From Paenibacillus dokdonensis (GTDB lineage Bacteria; Bacillota; Bacilli; Paenibacillales; Paenibacillaceae): a stretch of DNA of 64,000 nt. A program made the position numbers and the translations under genes. The notes beneath the pieces are model-generated. The model was given only the letters and a program-made list of their open reading frames with translations. It did not search any database and had not been told where the DNA came from. Shown piece by piece: positions 43,381-51,106 of this stretch (within the stretch, counting starts at the first letter, position 1; the number at the start of each line of letters is the position of its first letter). The stretch lies in contig NZ_STGQ01000001.1 in NCBI RefSeq assembly GCF_004916975.1, positions 1,946,993 through 2,010,992 of the forward strand, written 5' to 3'.

Positions 43381-43400
43381 TAACAATCAGTTAAATGTTA
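43381..43400 (+). promoter_or_regulatory. candidate NrtR operator before pncA
   Basis: TAACA-n10-TGTTA with the inner GTTAAATGTTA, an 11-base identity with the site before nrtR, is placed 22 bases before the pncA start. It implies joint control by the NrtR protein. Confidence 0.65.
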
Positions 43401-43422
43401 TATATATTGGGAGGGATTACTC

Positions 43423-43983
43423 ATGAATACGAATAAGGTAAGAGCGCTGATCAACATTGATTACACGAATGATTTTGTCGCAACCGATGGGGCTTTAACT
43501 TGCGGGAAACCCGGTCAAGCGATTGAACAACGGATCGTTGACATCACCAACATGTTTGTAGAAAATCAAGAATTTGTCGTCTTTGCTATCGATCTGCATC
43601 AAGCTGGGGATACGCTTCATCCTGAAACCAAACTTTTTCCTCCGCATAATATCGAAAATACTCCAGGGCGCAAACTCTACGGTGGATTGGAAGCCGTGTA
43701 CCAAGATAACAAAAATAAGGCTGACGTTTATTGGATGGACAAAACAAGATACAGTGCATTTGCAGGGACGGATCTGGAATTAAAGCTTCGGGCGAGAGGG
43801 ATTACCGAGCTTCATCTTGTGGGCGTTTGCACAGATATTTGTGTTCTCCACACGGCTGTTGATGCTTATAATAAAGGCTTTGATCTGGTCATTCATCAGG
43901 ATGCGGTAGCAAGCTTTGACCAAGAGGGTCATGCATGGGCATTGCGGCATTTTAAAGGCTCGTTGGGTGCGGAAATTCAATAA
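43423..43983 (+). CDS. pncA: nicotinamidase / isochorismatase-family hydrolase
   Basis: A 186-residue amidase that turns nicotinamide into nicotinic acid. Key residues are visible: Asp in NIDYTNDF (about residue 10), Lys in MDKTRYSAF (about 107) and the catalytic Cys in LVGVCTDICVLHT (about 136), with metal ligands DLHQAGD (about 53-59). GGGAGG precedes the ATG. It is the first gene of the pncA-pncB-nadD-nadE salvage set, with the candidate operator just upstream. Confidence 0.94.
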   Translation: MNTNKVRALINIDYTNDFVATDGALTCGKPGQAIEQRIVDITNMFVENQEFVVFAIDLHQAGDTLHPETKLFPPHNIENTPGRKLYGGLEAVYQDNKNKADVYWMDKTRYSAFAGTDLELKLRARGITELHLVGVCTDICVLHTAVDAYNKGFDLVIHQDAVASFDQEGHAWALRHFKGSLGAEIQ

Positions 43984-43999
43984 AAGGAGGATAACGAAT

Positions 44000-45490
44000 A
44001 TGACAAACCAAAAGATACAAATACCAGAGACTCCTTATACAGATGACAGTCTGGCACTTCACACAGATAAATACCAGATCAACATGACACAGGCATATTG
44101 GAGAGATCAAATTCATGAGCGCAAGGCTGTATTCGAAGTCTACTTCAGAAAAATTCCATTCCGGAACGGGTATGCGATTTTTGCGGGATTGGAACGGGTT
44201 ATCCGTTATCTTCATGAATTCCGCTTTACGGACAGCGACTTGGCATTTTTAAGAGAAGACGGCTATGGTGATGACTACCTTGAATATTTGGCATCGCTTC
44301 GGTTTACCGGGACGGTTCGCTCGATGAAAGAAGGAGAATTGGTTTTTGCCAATGAACCGATCATGCGGATTGAAGCTCCACTGGCAGAAGCACAGCTGAA
44401 TGAAACGGCCATTCTCAATATCGTAAATTATCAAACCCTTATCGCAACCAAAGCTTCCCGGATTAGGCAGGTCGCCGGTAAGGAGACAACGATGGAGTTT
44501 GGCACCAGACGGGCACAAGAAATGGATGCTGCAATTTGGGGCACGAGAGCTGCTTATCTTGCCGGTTTTGACGCAACATCGAACATGAGGGCGGGTAAAC
44601 TCTTCGGCATTCCTACTGCGGGGACACATGCCCATGCCATGGTTCAGGCTTACCGGGATGAATACACCGCCTTTCGTAAATATGCCGAGTGCTACACGGA
44701 TTGCGTATTTCTGGTGGATACGTATGACACGCTCCGGTCTGGGGTTCCGACTGCCATTGAAGTTGCCAAAGAATTCGGAAATCAAATAAACTTTAAGGGT
44801 ATTCGTTTGGATAGCGGAGATCTTGCTTATTTATCTAAAGAAGCAAGAAAAATGCTGGATGAGGCGGGTTTTACAAATGCAAAGATATATGCTTCCAATG
44901 ATCTCGATGAACAGACTATTTTGAACCTGAAGGCGCAGGGAGCCAAAATCGATGTCTGGGGTGTAGGTACTAAACTGATTACAGCGTATGATCAACCTGC
45001 TCTAGGTGCTGTCTACAAACTGATTTCCATTGAAAATGAGCATGGAGACATGGTGGATACCATTAAGATCAGTTCGAATCCAGAAAAAATATCAACACCT
45101 GGACGAAAGAGAGTGTTCCGCATCATCAATAAGTCCAATCAGAAATCGGAAGGTGACTACATCGCTCTAGAAAATGAGGAGCCGCAGAACCAGGAATGTC
45201 TGAAAATGTTCCATCCGGTTCATACGTATATTGCGAAGTTCGTTACTAATTTTGAAGCCAAAGAACTCCACCATACCATTTTTGAGAACGGTGAATTGGT
45301 ATATGCGATTCCTGCCTTGCAAGAAATTAAAGCATTTGTGAATGAGAACCTGAATGTACTGTGGGAGGAATATAAAAGACTGCTGAATCCGGCTGAATAT
45401 CCGGTGAATTTAAGCCAAGATTGCTGGGATAACAAAATGAAGCTGATCGCAGAAATACAACAGAAAGTGAATCAGCGGATTCAAATTTAA
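44000..45490 (+). CDS. pncB: nicotinate phosphoribosyltransferase
   Basis: A 496-residue enzyme joining nicotinate and PRPP to give nicotinate mononucleotide. Typical features: LHTDKYQINMTQAYW (about residues 20-34), 'FEVYFRKIPFRNGYAIFAGL' (about 46-65), 'MEFGTRRAQEMDAAIWGTRAAYLAGFDATSN' near 160-195, and 'GIRLDSGDLAYLS' near 270-282. AAAGGAGG at 43983-43990 sets the ATG at 44000; the longer open frame begins inside pncA. It follows pncA by 16 bases in the NAD salvage operon. Confidence 0.95.
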   Translation: MTNQKIQIPETPYTDDSLALHTDKYQINMTQAYWRDQIHERKAVFEVYFRKIPFRNGYAIFAGLERVIRYLHEFRFTDSDLAFLREDGYGDDYLEYLASLRFTGTVRSMKEGELVFANEPIMRIEAPLAEAQLNETAILNIVNYQTLIATKASRIRQVAGKETTMEFGTRRAQEMDAAIWGTRAAYLAGFDATSNMRAGKLFGIPTAGTHAHAMVQAYRDEYTAFRKYAECYTDCVFLVDTYDTLRSGVPTAIEVAKEFGNQINFKGIRLDSGDLAYLSKEARKMLDEAGFTNAKIYASNDLDEQTILNLKAQGAKIDVWGVGTKLITAYDQPALGAVYKLISIENEHGDMVDTIKISSNPEKISTPGRKRVFRIINKSNQKSEGDYIALENEEPQNQECLKMFHPVHTYIAKFVTNFEAKELHHTIFENGELVYAIPALQEIKAFVNENLNVLWEEYKRLLNPAEYPVNLSQDCWDNKMKLIAEIQQKVNQRIQI

Positions 45491-45500
45491 GGAGGTCAAG

Positions 45501-46115
45501 ATGGCTAAAATCGGAATATACGGTTCATCCTTTGATCCAATTACGAACGTTCATCTCTGGACTGCCAGCACGGTTGCGCACCGCTGTAAGCTGAATCAGG
45601 TGATCTTCCTGCCTTGTTCCAGCAAAAGACCTGATAAAAACATGAATATTAGTGACGAGCATCGCTGGAGTATGATTTTGATGGCTATCGAAGGCAATGA
45701 TAAGTTCGTTGCTGACGATTATGAAATGAAGCAGGTCGGATGGGAAATCGCAACCTATTTAACGCTCAAGCATTTCAAAGAAAAATATCCCGATGATGAA
45801 ATTTACTTTATTATGGGAGCCGATTTACTGATTGATATCGGTGAAGAGAAATGGAAAAAGTCCAGAGAACTGATTGAGGAAAACAAGTTTATTGTGATGG
45901 CGAGGGATGGTATTAACATGCTGTCTGCCATCAGCAAATCACCCATCCTGCGCAATGCGGATGATGGGCACACATTTCATTTGATCGATAAGGGTTTAGC
46001 CATGGAGATCAGTTCAAGCTATATCCGTGATGAGTTTAAAAAAGGGGGAGAACCCCGATATTTGGTGCCTGACAGATTCTATGATTATATTCATACAAAT
46101 CAATTATATAAGTGA
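45501..46115 (+). CDS. nadD: nicotinate-nucleotide adenylyltransferase, atypical HxGH motif
   Basis: A 204-residue nucleotidyltransferase that makes deamido-NAD from nicotinate mononucleotide and ATP. 'IGIYGSSFDPITNVHLWTAS' (about residues 4-23) aligns with the GGSFDPxHxGHL signature, but here the first His and the Gly are Thr and Val (TNVH). 'EISSSYIRDEFKKGGEPRYLVPD' (about 169-191) matches the ISSTxIR motif. Genome context (pncB before, nadE after) strongly supports the NadD role. The first His contributes to catalysis in relatives, so the change is notable. AAGGAGG precedes ATG. Confidence 0.85.
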   Translation: MAKIGIYGSSFDPITNVHLWTASTVAHRCKLNQVIFLPCSSKRPDKNMNISDEHRWSMILMAIEGNDKFVADDYEMKQVGWEIATYLTLKHFKEKYPDDEIYFIMGADLLIDIGEEKWKKSRELIEENKFIVMARDGINMLSAISKSPILRNADDGHTFHLIDKGLAMEISSSYIRDEFKKGGEPRYLVPDRFYDYIHTNQLYK

Positions 46116-46133
46116 CAGGGAGAGTATGCAGAG

Positions 46134-46952
46134 ATGAATACACAAGAACAAAACATAAAAGCTTTGAACGTTAAACCGGTCATTCATGCAAAGGAGGAAA
46201 TCCGCAGCCGGATTGATTTTCTAAAAGCTTATTGCAAAAAGGCAGGCGCAAAAGGCTTTGTATTGGGGATTAGCGGCGGGCAGGATTCCACGCTTGCTGG
46301 AAGATTGTCGCAGCTTGCAGTTGAAGAACTGCGGGCGGAGGGATATGAAGCAACCTTCTACGCGGTTCGTCTGCCTTTTGGTATTCAACGGGATGAGGAC
46401 GACGCTCAGGAGGCATTGGCCTTTATTAAGCCGGATGAAGCTTTTGATTTCAATATTGAGGATTCCGTGAATGCTTTTGCCCAAACCTACATGGACACGA
46501 CGAAAGGTACGCTGCCTGATTATCATAAGGGTAATGTCAAAGCGAGAATGCGCATGATTGCACAGTACGCCATTGCAGGCGAACGTCAGTGTTTAGTCGT
46601 AGGGACAGACCATGCAGCGGAAGCTCTAACAGGATTTTTCACGAAATTCGGGGATGGCGGAGCAGATATCATTCCACTGACCGGGCTGACCAAAAGCCAA
46701 GGACGGGAGCTGCTGCAAGAATTAGATGCCGCTGAGCGGTTATATCTGAAAACCCCAACCGCGGATCTCCTGGATAACAAGCCGCAGCAAGCGGATGAAA
46801 CTGAGCTGGGCATGGAGTATAACGTGATTGACGAGTATTTGGTTGGAAATAAAGTGGATCCTGAAGATCAAGCAAATATCGAAAAACGCTTTAGAAACTC
46901 CCAACATAAACGCGAGCTGCCGGTGTCACCATTTGATGAATGGTGGAAATAA
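46134..46952 (+). CDS. nadE: NH3-dependent NAD synthetase
   Basis: A 272-residue enzyme that amidates deamido-NAD with ammonia. The adenylate-forming PP-loop is [12 protein letters not shown] (about residues 44-55), and '[38 protein letters not shown]' (split: [20 protein letters not shown] near 160-179) is typical of NadE. No glutaminase domain is attached, so ammonia is the nitrogen donor. It ends the NAD salvage operon and is followed by a terminator. Confidence 0.94.
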   Translation: MNTQEQNIKALNVKPVIHAKEEIRSRIDFLKAYCKKAGAKGFVLGISGGQDSTLAGRLSQLAVEELRAEGYEATFYAVRLPFGIQRDEDDAQEALAFIKPDEAFDFNIEDSVNAFAQTYMDTTKGTLPDYHKGNVKARMRMIAQYAIAGERQCLVVGTDHAAEALTGFFTKFGDGGADIIPLTGLTKSQGRELLQELDAAERLYLKTPTADLLDNKPQQADETELGMEYNVIDEYLVGNKVDPEDQANIEKRFRNSQHKRELPVSPFDEWWK

Positions 46953-46967
46953 TCGGCAGATCAAAGC

Positions 46968-47007
46968 AGGAAGCCAGGTTGCGAGACGCATCCAGGCTTC
47001 TTTTTTT
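46968..47007 (+). terminator. terminator after nadE
   Basis: GAAGCCAGG pairs imperfectly with CCAGGCTTC and is followed by seven T. Confidence 0.8.
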
Positions 47008-47044
47008 ATGGGGGTTTACTCGGAAATACAGATGTATATCACAT

Positions 47045-47085
47045 AGTACCTTGCATTGCACAGTACTTGGTGGTATTATAGTACC
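47045..47085 (+). promoter_or_regulatory. AGTAC repeats upstream of padR
   Basis: AGTACC, AGTACT and AGTACC occur at 47045, 47062 and 47080, 17 to 18 bases apart, around a TATTAT element. They may be the binding sites of the PadR regulator. Inferred only. Confidence 0.35.
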
Positions 47086-47104
47086 GAAAGGGGCTTAGCA
47101 ACGT

Positions 47105-47446
47105 ATGGAAATGTCAGAATGGACTTCTCAGGTTCGCAGAGGAATCTTGGAATATTGCATATTGCAGCTTATTGGCAAGGAGCCCAGATATGGATATGAG
47201 CTTGTAACTTTGCTTGATCGCTGGGAATCGCTTGCGATAACAGAAGGTACGTTGTATCCGCTGCTTCGCAGACTGCTTAAAGACAATTATATAGAATCGT
47301 TCTGGAAGGAATCGGAGTCTGGACCACCACGGAAGTATTACAGCCTGACATCTTCCGGTCGTGACTTGACGGAAATGATGTCTGTGGAGTGGAATAAAAT
47401 CAGCAGTGCAGTAGGGCATATTCAGTTATTTGGAGGAGAAAATTAA
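47105..47446 (+). CDS. PadR-family transcriptional regulator
   Basis: A 113-residue winged-helix regulator. 'LRRGILEYCILQLIGKEPRYGYELVTLLDRW' (split: EYCILQLIGKEPRYGYELV), then 'EGTLYPLLRRLLKDNYIESFW' and 'PPRKYYSLTSSGRDL', is the full PadR pattern. It overlaps the next gene at the stop, as PadR/DUF1700 pairs normally do. The three AGTAC repeats lie just upstream. The ligand is unknown. Confidence 0.92.
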   Translation: MEMSEWTSQVRRGILEYCILQLIGKEPRYGYELVTLLDRWESLAITEGTLYPLLRRLLKDNYIESFWKESESGPPRKYYSLTSSGRDLTEMMSVEWNKISSAVGHIQLFGGEN

Positions 47447-48015
47447 TGATTAGTTCTTATGAAAGGTCGTATCTGGAGAAGTTAAACCAGTATTTAGAGA
47501 AAATGCCGGATGCAGAAAGATTGGATGCCGTTATGGAAATTGAAAGCCATATTACGGAAGGAATCGCGAATGGGCAGTCGGAGACCGTGATTCTATCACG
47601 TCTGGGGGATCCGCGAAAGTTAGCTAAGGCATATCGAAGTGAGCACATGGCAGGGCTTAATCATGTGAAATCATTTAAAGATGTCCTGTCCATGATTGGA
47701 TTTTATTGTACCACGGGCCTGCTTAGCATCATGGTTATACCGATATTGGCTACAGTTGCCTATGGCTTTGGTTTTTCTACGATTTTAATTATCCTTGCTG
47801 GTATTCTCCGGACATTCGGAGCCACTTGGATCAGTATGAATCTTGGCCCGGGAATGGAAATACCGGCCCAGTACAGCATGGTGTTTTCGGTTGTGTTAGG
47901 GGCTATCGTCGGAGGAATTGCTTATTTCAGCTGGAAAGGTCTAAAGAAATACCTTGCATTCCTGTCTGAGCAATACAGACGTTCATTGCCCGGCAGTCAT
48001 AAGGTGGGTTATTAA
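47446..48015 (+). CDS. DUF1700/HAAS-domain membrane protein
   Basis: A 189-residue membrane protein that is a standard partner of PadR regulators. The N-terminal HAAS domain (about 1-65; YLEKLNQYLEKMPDAERLDAVMEIESHI, split) is followed by three hydrophobic segments (about 85-170). Such proteins probably sense or relay signals; function not established. In related genomes a DUF4097 gene often follows. Here the IS1182-family element begins 38 bases after the stop, so any third gene may have been lost. Confidence 0.86.
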   Translation: MISSYERSYLEKLNQYLEKMPDAERLDAVMEIESHITEGIANGQSETVILSRLGDPRKLAKAYRSEHMAGLNHVKSFKDVLSMIGFYCTTGLLSIMVIPILATVAYGFGFSTILIILAGILRTFGATWISMNLGPGMEIPAQYSMVFSVVLGAIVGGIAYFSWKGLKKYLAFLSEQYRRSLPGSHKVGY

Positions 48016-48371
48016 TAGATCGGGGCAGCCTATCTTGTATCCAACTGTATAACAAAGGGGCTGTCCCAAAAGCCATGAAATGGCTGCTTGGGACAGCCTT
48101 GTCTTTTACGTAGGATATACTTAGACTTTTTGGGTGGACGCTGCGCGAACGGACCATTGTTCCAATCGCTGTGCTCTCCGGATTTTTTTTCATTCCCCTT
48201 AGCGGTGAAAATCCGGAGATCAAGGCGAACGCTGCCGCTTTTCCACAATCCGTCCGTCCTCTCCGCTGTTTATGCGGGGAATGGATCTTCAATCTTTAAA
48301 AAAACACAAAAAAGAAACCTTTCTTTTGGTAAAATGGAAGTGTGACCAACCATTTCAAAGGAGAGGTTTCT

Positions 48372-49931
48372 TTGTACATTCAATATACCATGGACCAACT
48401 TTGTTTGCCAATGGATCTGGAAGAAGATATTCCAGAAAACCACCTCGTTCGTGTCGTGAATGCTGCCGTCAATCGATTGGACGACGCCATTTTTGACGCT
48501 GCCTATCCCGGCGGCGGCCGTGACAGTTACCATCCCAAAATGCTCACCAAAGTCATCATCTACGCCTACACACAGCGCATCTATTCCTCAAGACAAATCG
48601 CCAAAGCCATCCGGGAACACATCCCCTTTATGTGGCTAGCCGGACGGCAACGTCCGGATTTCCGCACGCTTAACCGCTTCCGTTCTGAGCGGATGAAAGA
48701 CGTCCTCGAAACCGTGTTCTCCGCCGTACTTCAATTTCTTGCAGATGAAAAGTACATCTCCTTGGAACATTATTTCGTAGATGGTACCAAGATTGAGGCC
48801 AATGCCAATCGTTACACCTTCGTCTGGGGTAAAGCGGTCAGCAAACACAAGACCAAACTGCAAGAGAAGGTACATGCACTTTTCTCCACCATCGAAGCCG
48901 CAGAGCATCAGGAAGAGCGCGAGCATCACGGCAAAGACCTGACCGAACTCGGTGAGGCTTCCGAGTTAGATAGCAGCAAGCTCGAACAAGTCACGCAGCA
49001 ACTGGAAGCTCAGCTGCTGAAACATCCCAAGGATAACCCCTTAAAGAAAGCCGTTCGGAAGCTTCGGAAGGACTTGCTTCCAAGACTTGTGAAGTACGAA
49101 CATTACCAAAAGTTGCTTGGAAATCGAAACAGCTTCAGCAAAACCGATACGGACGCCACCTTCATGCGGATGAAAGAAGACCACATGCGAAATGGACAGT
49201 TAAAACCGGGATACAATGTGCAGATTGGCACGGAAAATCAGTTCATTTTAGCCTACAGTGTCCACCAAAGACCCACGGATACCCGTTGTTTAGAGCCTCA
49301 TCTGGAAATAGCACGGCGGATCTTGGGGCAACATCCACAGACAATCATTGCAGATGCAGGCTATGGAAGTGAAGAGAACTATGCCTATCTGGAAAAGGAA
49401 GAGATCACAGCAGTCGTTAAATACGGCAGTTACCATAAAGAAAAGAGCAAAGCGTGGAAAGCAGATGTGAGTAAAATCGAGAATTGGACGTACAACGCAG
49501 CCGAGGATAACTGGACGTGCCCCGCCGCGCAAACACTGCATTTCCACAGAGAAAGCAAGGAAACACTAGAAAGTGGATATGAGATTCGCAGGCGTCATTA
49601 CCGAAGTCAAAGCTGTGAAGGCTGCCCGCTGAAAGATCGGTGCACAAAAGCAGCAGGGAACCGGGAAGTAGCGGTAAGTCTGGAAAGGCTGCGATACCAA
49701 AGTCAGGCCCGGGACCTCCTCCGAAGTGAGGAAGGCTATGCCCTGGCCGTACGGCGAATGATTGAGCCGGAGAGTGTGTTTGGCCAACTGAAAAACAACC
49801 GGGGCTTCCGGCGGTTTCTGCTTCGCGGCATGAAGAAAGTGACGCTGGAGGTCGGATGGCTTTCGCTTGCCCATAATATGCTGAAGCAAGCCGGAGTAGA
49901 GCAAAAACGCAAAGGAGCGATTCTCCAATAA
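48372..49931 (+). CDS. IS1182-family transposase
   Basis: A 519-residue DDE transposase. It begins YIQYTMDQLCLPMDLEEDIPENHLVR, the usual IS1182 start (split: MDQLCLPMDLEEDIPE), has 'EHYFVDGTKIEANANRYTFVW' (about 137-157), 'ADAGYGSEENYAYLE' (about 330) and a C-terminal transposase DDE domain ending with 'MIEPESVFGQLKNNRGFRRFLLRG'. TTG 48372 lies after AAAGGAGAGG; the upstream ATG is unlikely. It is intact in this window, so the element may still be active. Confidence 0.93.
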   Translation: MYIQYTMDQLCLPMDLEEDIPENHLVRVVNAAVNRLDDAIFDAAYPGGGRDSYHPKMLTKVIIYAYTQRIYSSRQIAKAIREHIPFMWLAGRQRPDFRTLNRFRSERMKDVLETVFSAVLQFLADEKYISLEHYFVDGTKIEANANRYTFVWGKAVSKHKTKLQEKVHALFSTIEAAEHQEEREHHGKDLTELGEASELDSSKLEQVTQQLEAQLLKHPKDNPLKKAVRKLRKDLLPRLVKYEHYQKLLGNRNSFSKTDTDATFMRMKEDHMRNGQLKPGYNVQIGTENQFILAYSVHQRPTDTRCLEPHLEIARRILGQHPQTIIADAGYGSEENYAYLEKEEITAVVKYGSYHKEKSKAWKADVSKIENWTYNAAEDNWTCPAAQTLHFHRESKETLESGYEIRRRHYRSQSCEGCPLKDRCTKAAGNREVAVSLERLRYQSQARDLLRSEEGYALAVRRMIEPESVFGQLKNNRGFRRFLLRGMKKVTLEVGWLSLAHNMLKQAGVEQKRKGAILQ

Positions 49932-49955
49932 CGGGAGAATTGCTCCTTTTTTTGG
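49911..49955 (+). terminator. terminator at the end of the transposase gene
   Basis: AAAGGAGCGATTCTCC pairs with GGGAGAATTGCTCCTTT; it overlaps the stop and is followed by a T-run. Confidence 0.8.
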
Positions 49956-50052
49956 ATCCCAAAATAAAACGGAGCTGTCTCTGTCGTGGGAAATCCACTT
50001 ATGAGACAGCGCCTTTGTCGTACTCTGCGCAAAAGACAGTTCAACGGTTATA

Positions 50053-50865
50053 TTACTTCTCCAGGCGGTACCCGCCATGAAAGACAGGTCCGACATACTC
50101 ATTAAATTGATAGCCGCTGCGAATTGCTGCCGATACAAAGTCCTTTGCCTTGGCAACAGCTTCACTCACCGGCAACCCGTTTGCCAAACCTCCGGTAATG
50201 GCTGCGGCGAAAGTGCAGCCTGCGCCATGATTATAGGCTGGCTCGATCTTGGTTGATTCCAACACAGTGAATTCACTGCCGTCAAAGAAAACGTCGATTG
50301 CTTTCTCGCCATCCAGAGCTTTACCGCCTTTAACGACGACATTTTTGGCTCCAAGCTCATGAATCCGGCGAGAAGCTTTTTTCATATCTTCAATAGTAGT
50401 TAGTTTGCCAAGACCGGAGAGTACGCCAGCTTCAAATAAATTTGGTGTTACCACTGTCGCAAGCGGAAGGAGCAAATCACGAATCGCGTCGGCGCTATCC
50501 GGATTCAATACTTCATCTTCCCCTTTGCAGACCATCACCGGATCTATTACTACATTGTTCTGATGGTTATCCTTAATCGCTTTTTCTGCGACACGGACGA
50601 TCTCAACACTGCCGAGCATTCCAGTCTTCATGGCGTCTACAGGGCCGCCAGCGAAAATCGTCTTGAGCTGCTCAGCAACGAGGGCGGCATCTACAGGATA
50701 GACACTATGATGCCAGCTGTTGTCCGGATCCATCGTCACAATGGTAGTTAATGCGCTGAAGCCATAAGTGCCGTACTCTTCAAATGTTTTGAGATCGGCT
50801 TGAATGCCTGCGCCCCCGCTGGAGTCGCTTCCGGCAATAGTTAAGGTCTTGATGATTTTGGACAC
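50053..50865 (-). CDS. pdxK: pyridoxine/pyridoxal kinase (ThiD-like)
   Basis: A 270-residue ribokinase-fold kinase. 'TLTIAGSDSSGGAGIQADLKTFEEYGTYGFSALT' (split: GSDSSGGAGIQADLKTF) is diagnostic of ThiD/PdxK, and 'GAGCTFAAAITGGLANG' (about 217-233) holds the anion hole and catalytic Asp/Cys region. Length and sequence are close to the Gram-positive PdxK (ThiD-like) enzymes, which phosphorylate pyridoxal and also hydroxymethylpyrimidine. GTG 50865 follows AGAGGA by eight bases and is preferred over TTG 50889. Its 3' end is 36 bases from the IS1182 element. Confidence 0.85.
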   Translation of the reverse strand: MSKIIKTLTIAGSDSSGGAGIQADLKTFEEYGTYGFSALTTIVTMDPDNSWHHSVYPVDAALVAEQLKTIFAGGPVDAMKTGMLGSVEIVRVAEKAIKDNHQNNVVIDPVMVCKGEDEVLNPDSADAIRDLLLPLATVVTPNLFEAGVLSGLGKLTTIEDMKKASRRIHELGAKNVVVKGGKALDGEKAIDVFFDGSEFTVLESTKIEPAYNHGAGCTFAAAITGGLANGLPVSEAVAKAKDFVSAAIRSGYQFNEYVGPVFHGGYRLEK

Positions 50866-51106
50866 GATCGTATTCCTCTTTTCCTGCAATGAATTATGTA
50901 ACTTTCAAATCGAGTTGATTATACCAGAAAATCGACTTTTAGGTAGTTTTTTTGAAACAAAAATCGATCAAAACATTCAATCGAATCAATTTCATAACTC
51001 ACTAAAACGATAAAATTGAAACTATATAGAGACCAATAAAACCGTTTGGATCTATATATAGCCTTGATTGAAGCGGCTTAAGGTATTATGAAATTTATTC
51101 AATCAC

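Larger units (their letters stand above)
48053..50017 (+). mobile_element. IS1182-family insertion sequence
   Basis: Ends carry matching terminal inverted repeats: left CAAAGGGGCTGTCCCAAAAG (48053-48072) and right, read inward, CAAAGGCGCTGTCTCATAAG, with 17 of 20 bases the same. Each end also folds into its own hairpin (GGCTGTCCCAA/TTGGGACAGCC at the left, GGAGCTGTCTC/GAGACAGCGCC at the right). It carries one transposase gene. No clear target-site duplication flanks the repeats. The 319 bases before the transposase hold the left-end hairpin and promoter region, without another supported gene. Confidence 0.8.

Noticed and set aside
49417-50165. Minus-strand frames over the transposase and IS end
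   Set aside because: Shadow frames of the transposase and of pdxK; no ribosome site or homologue.
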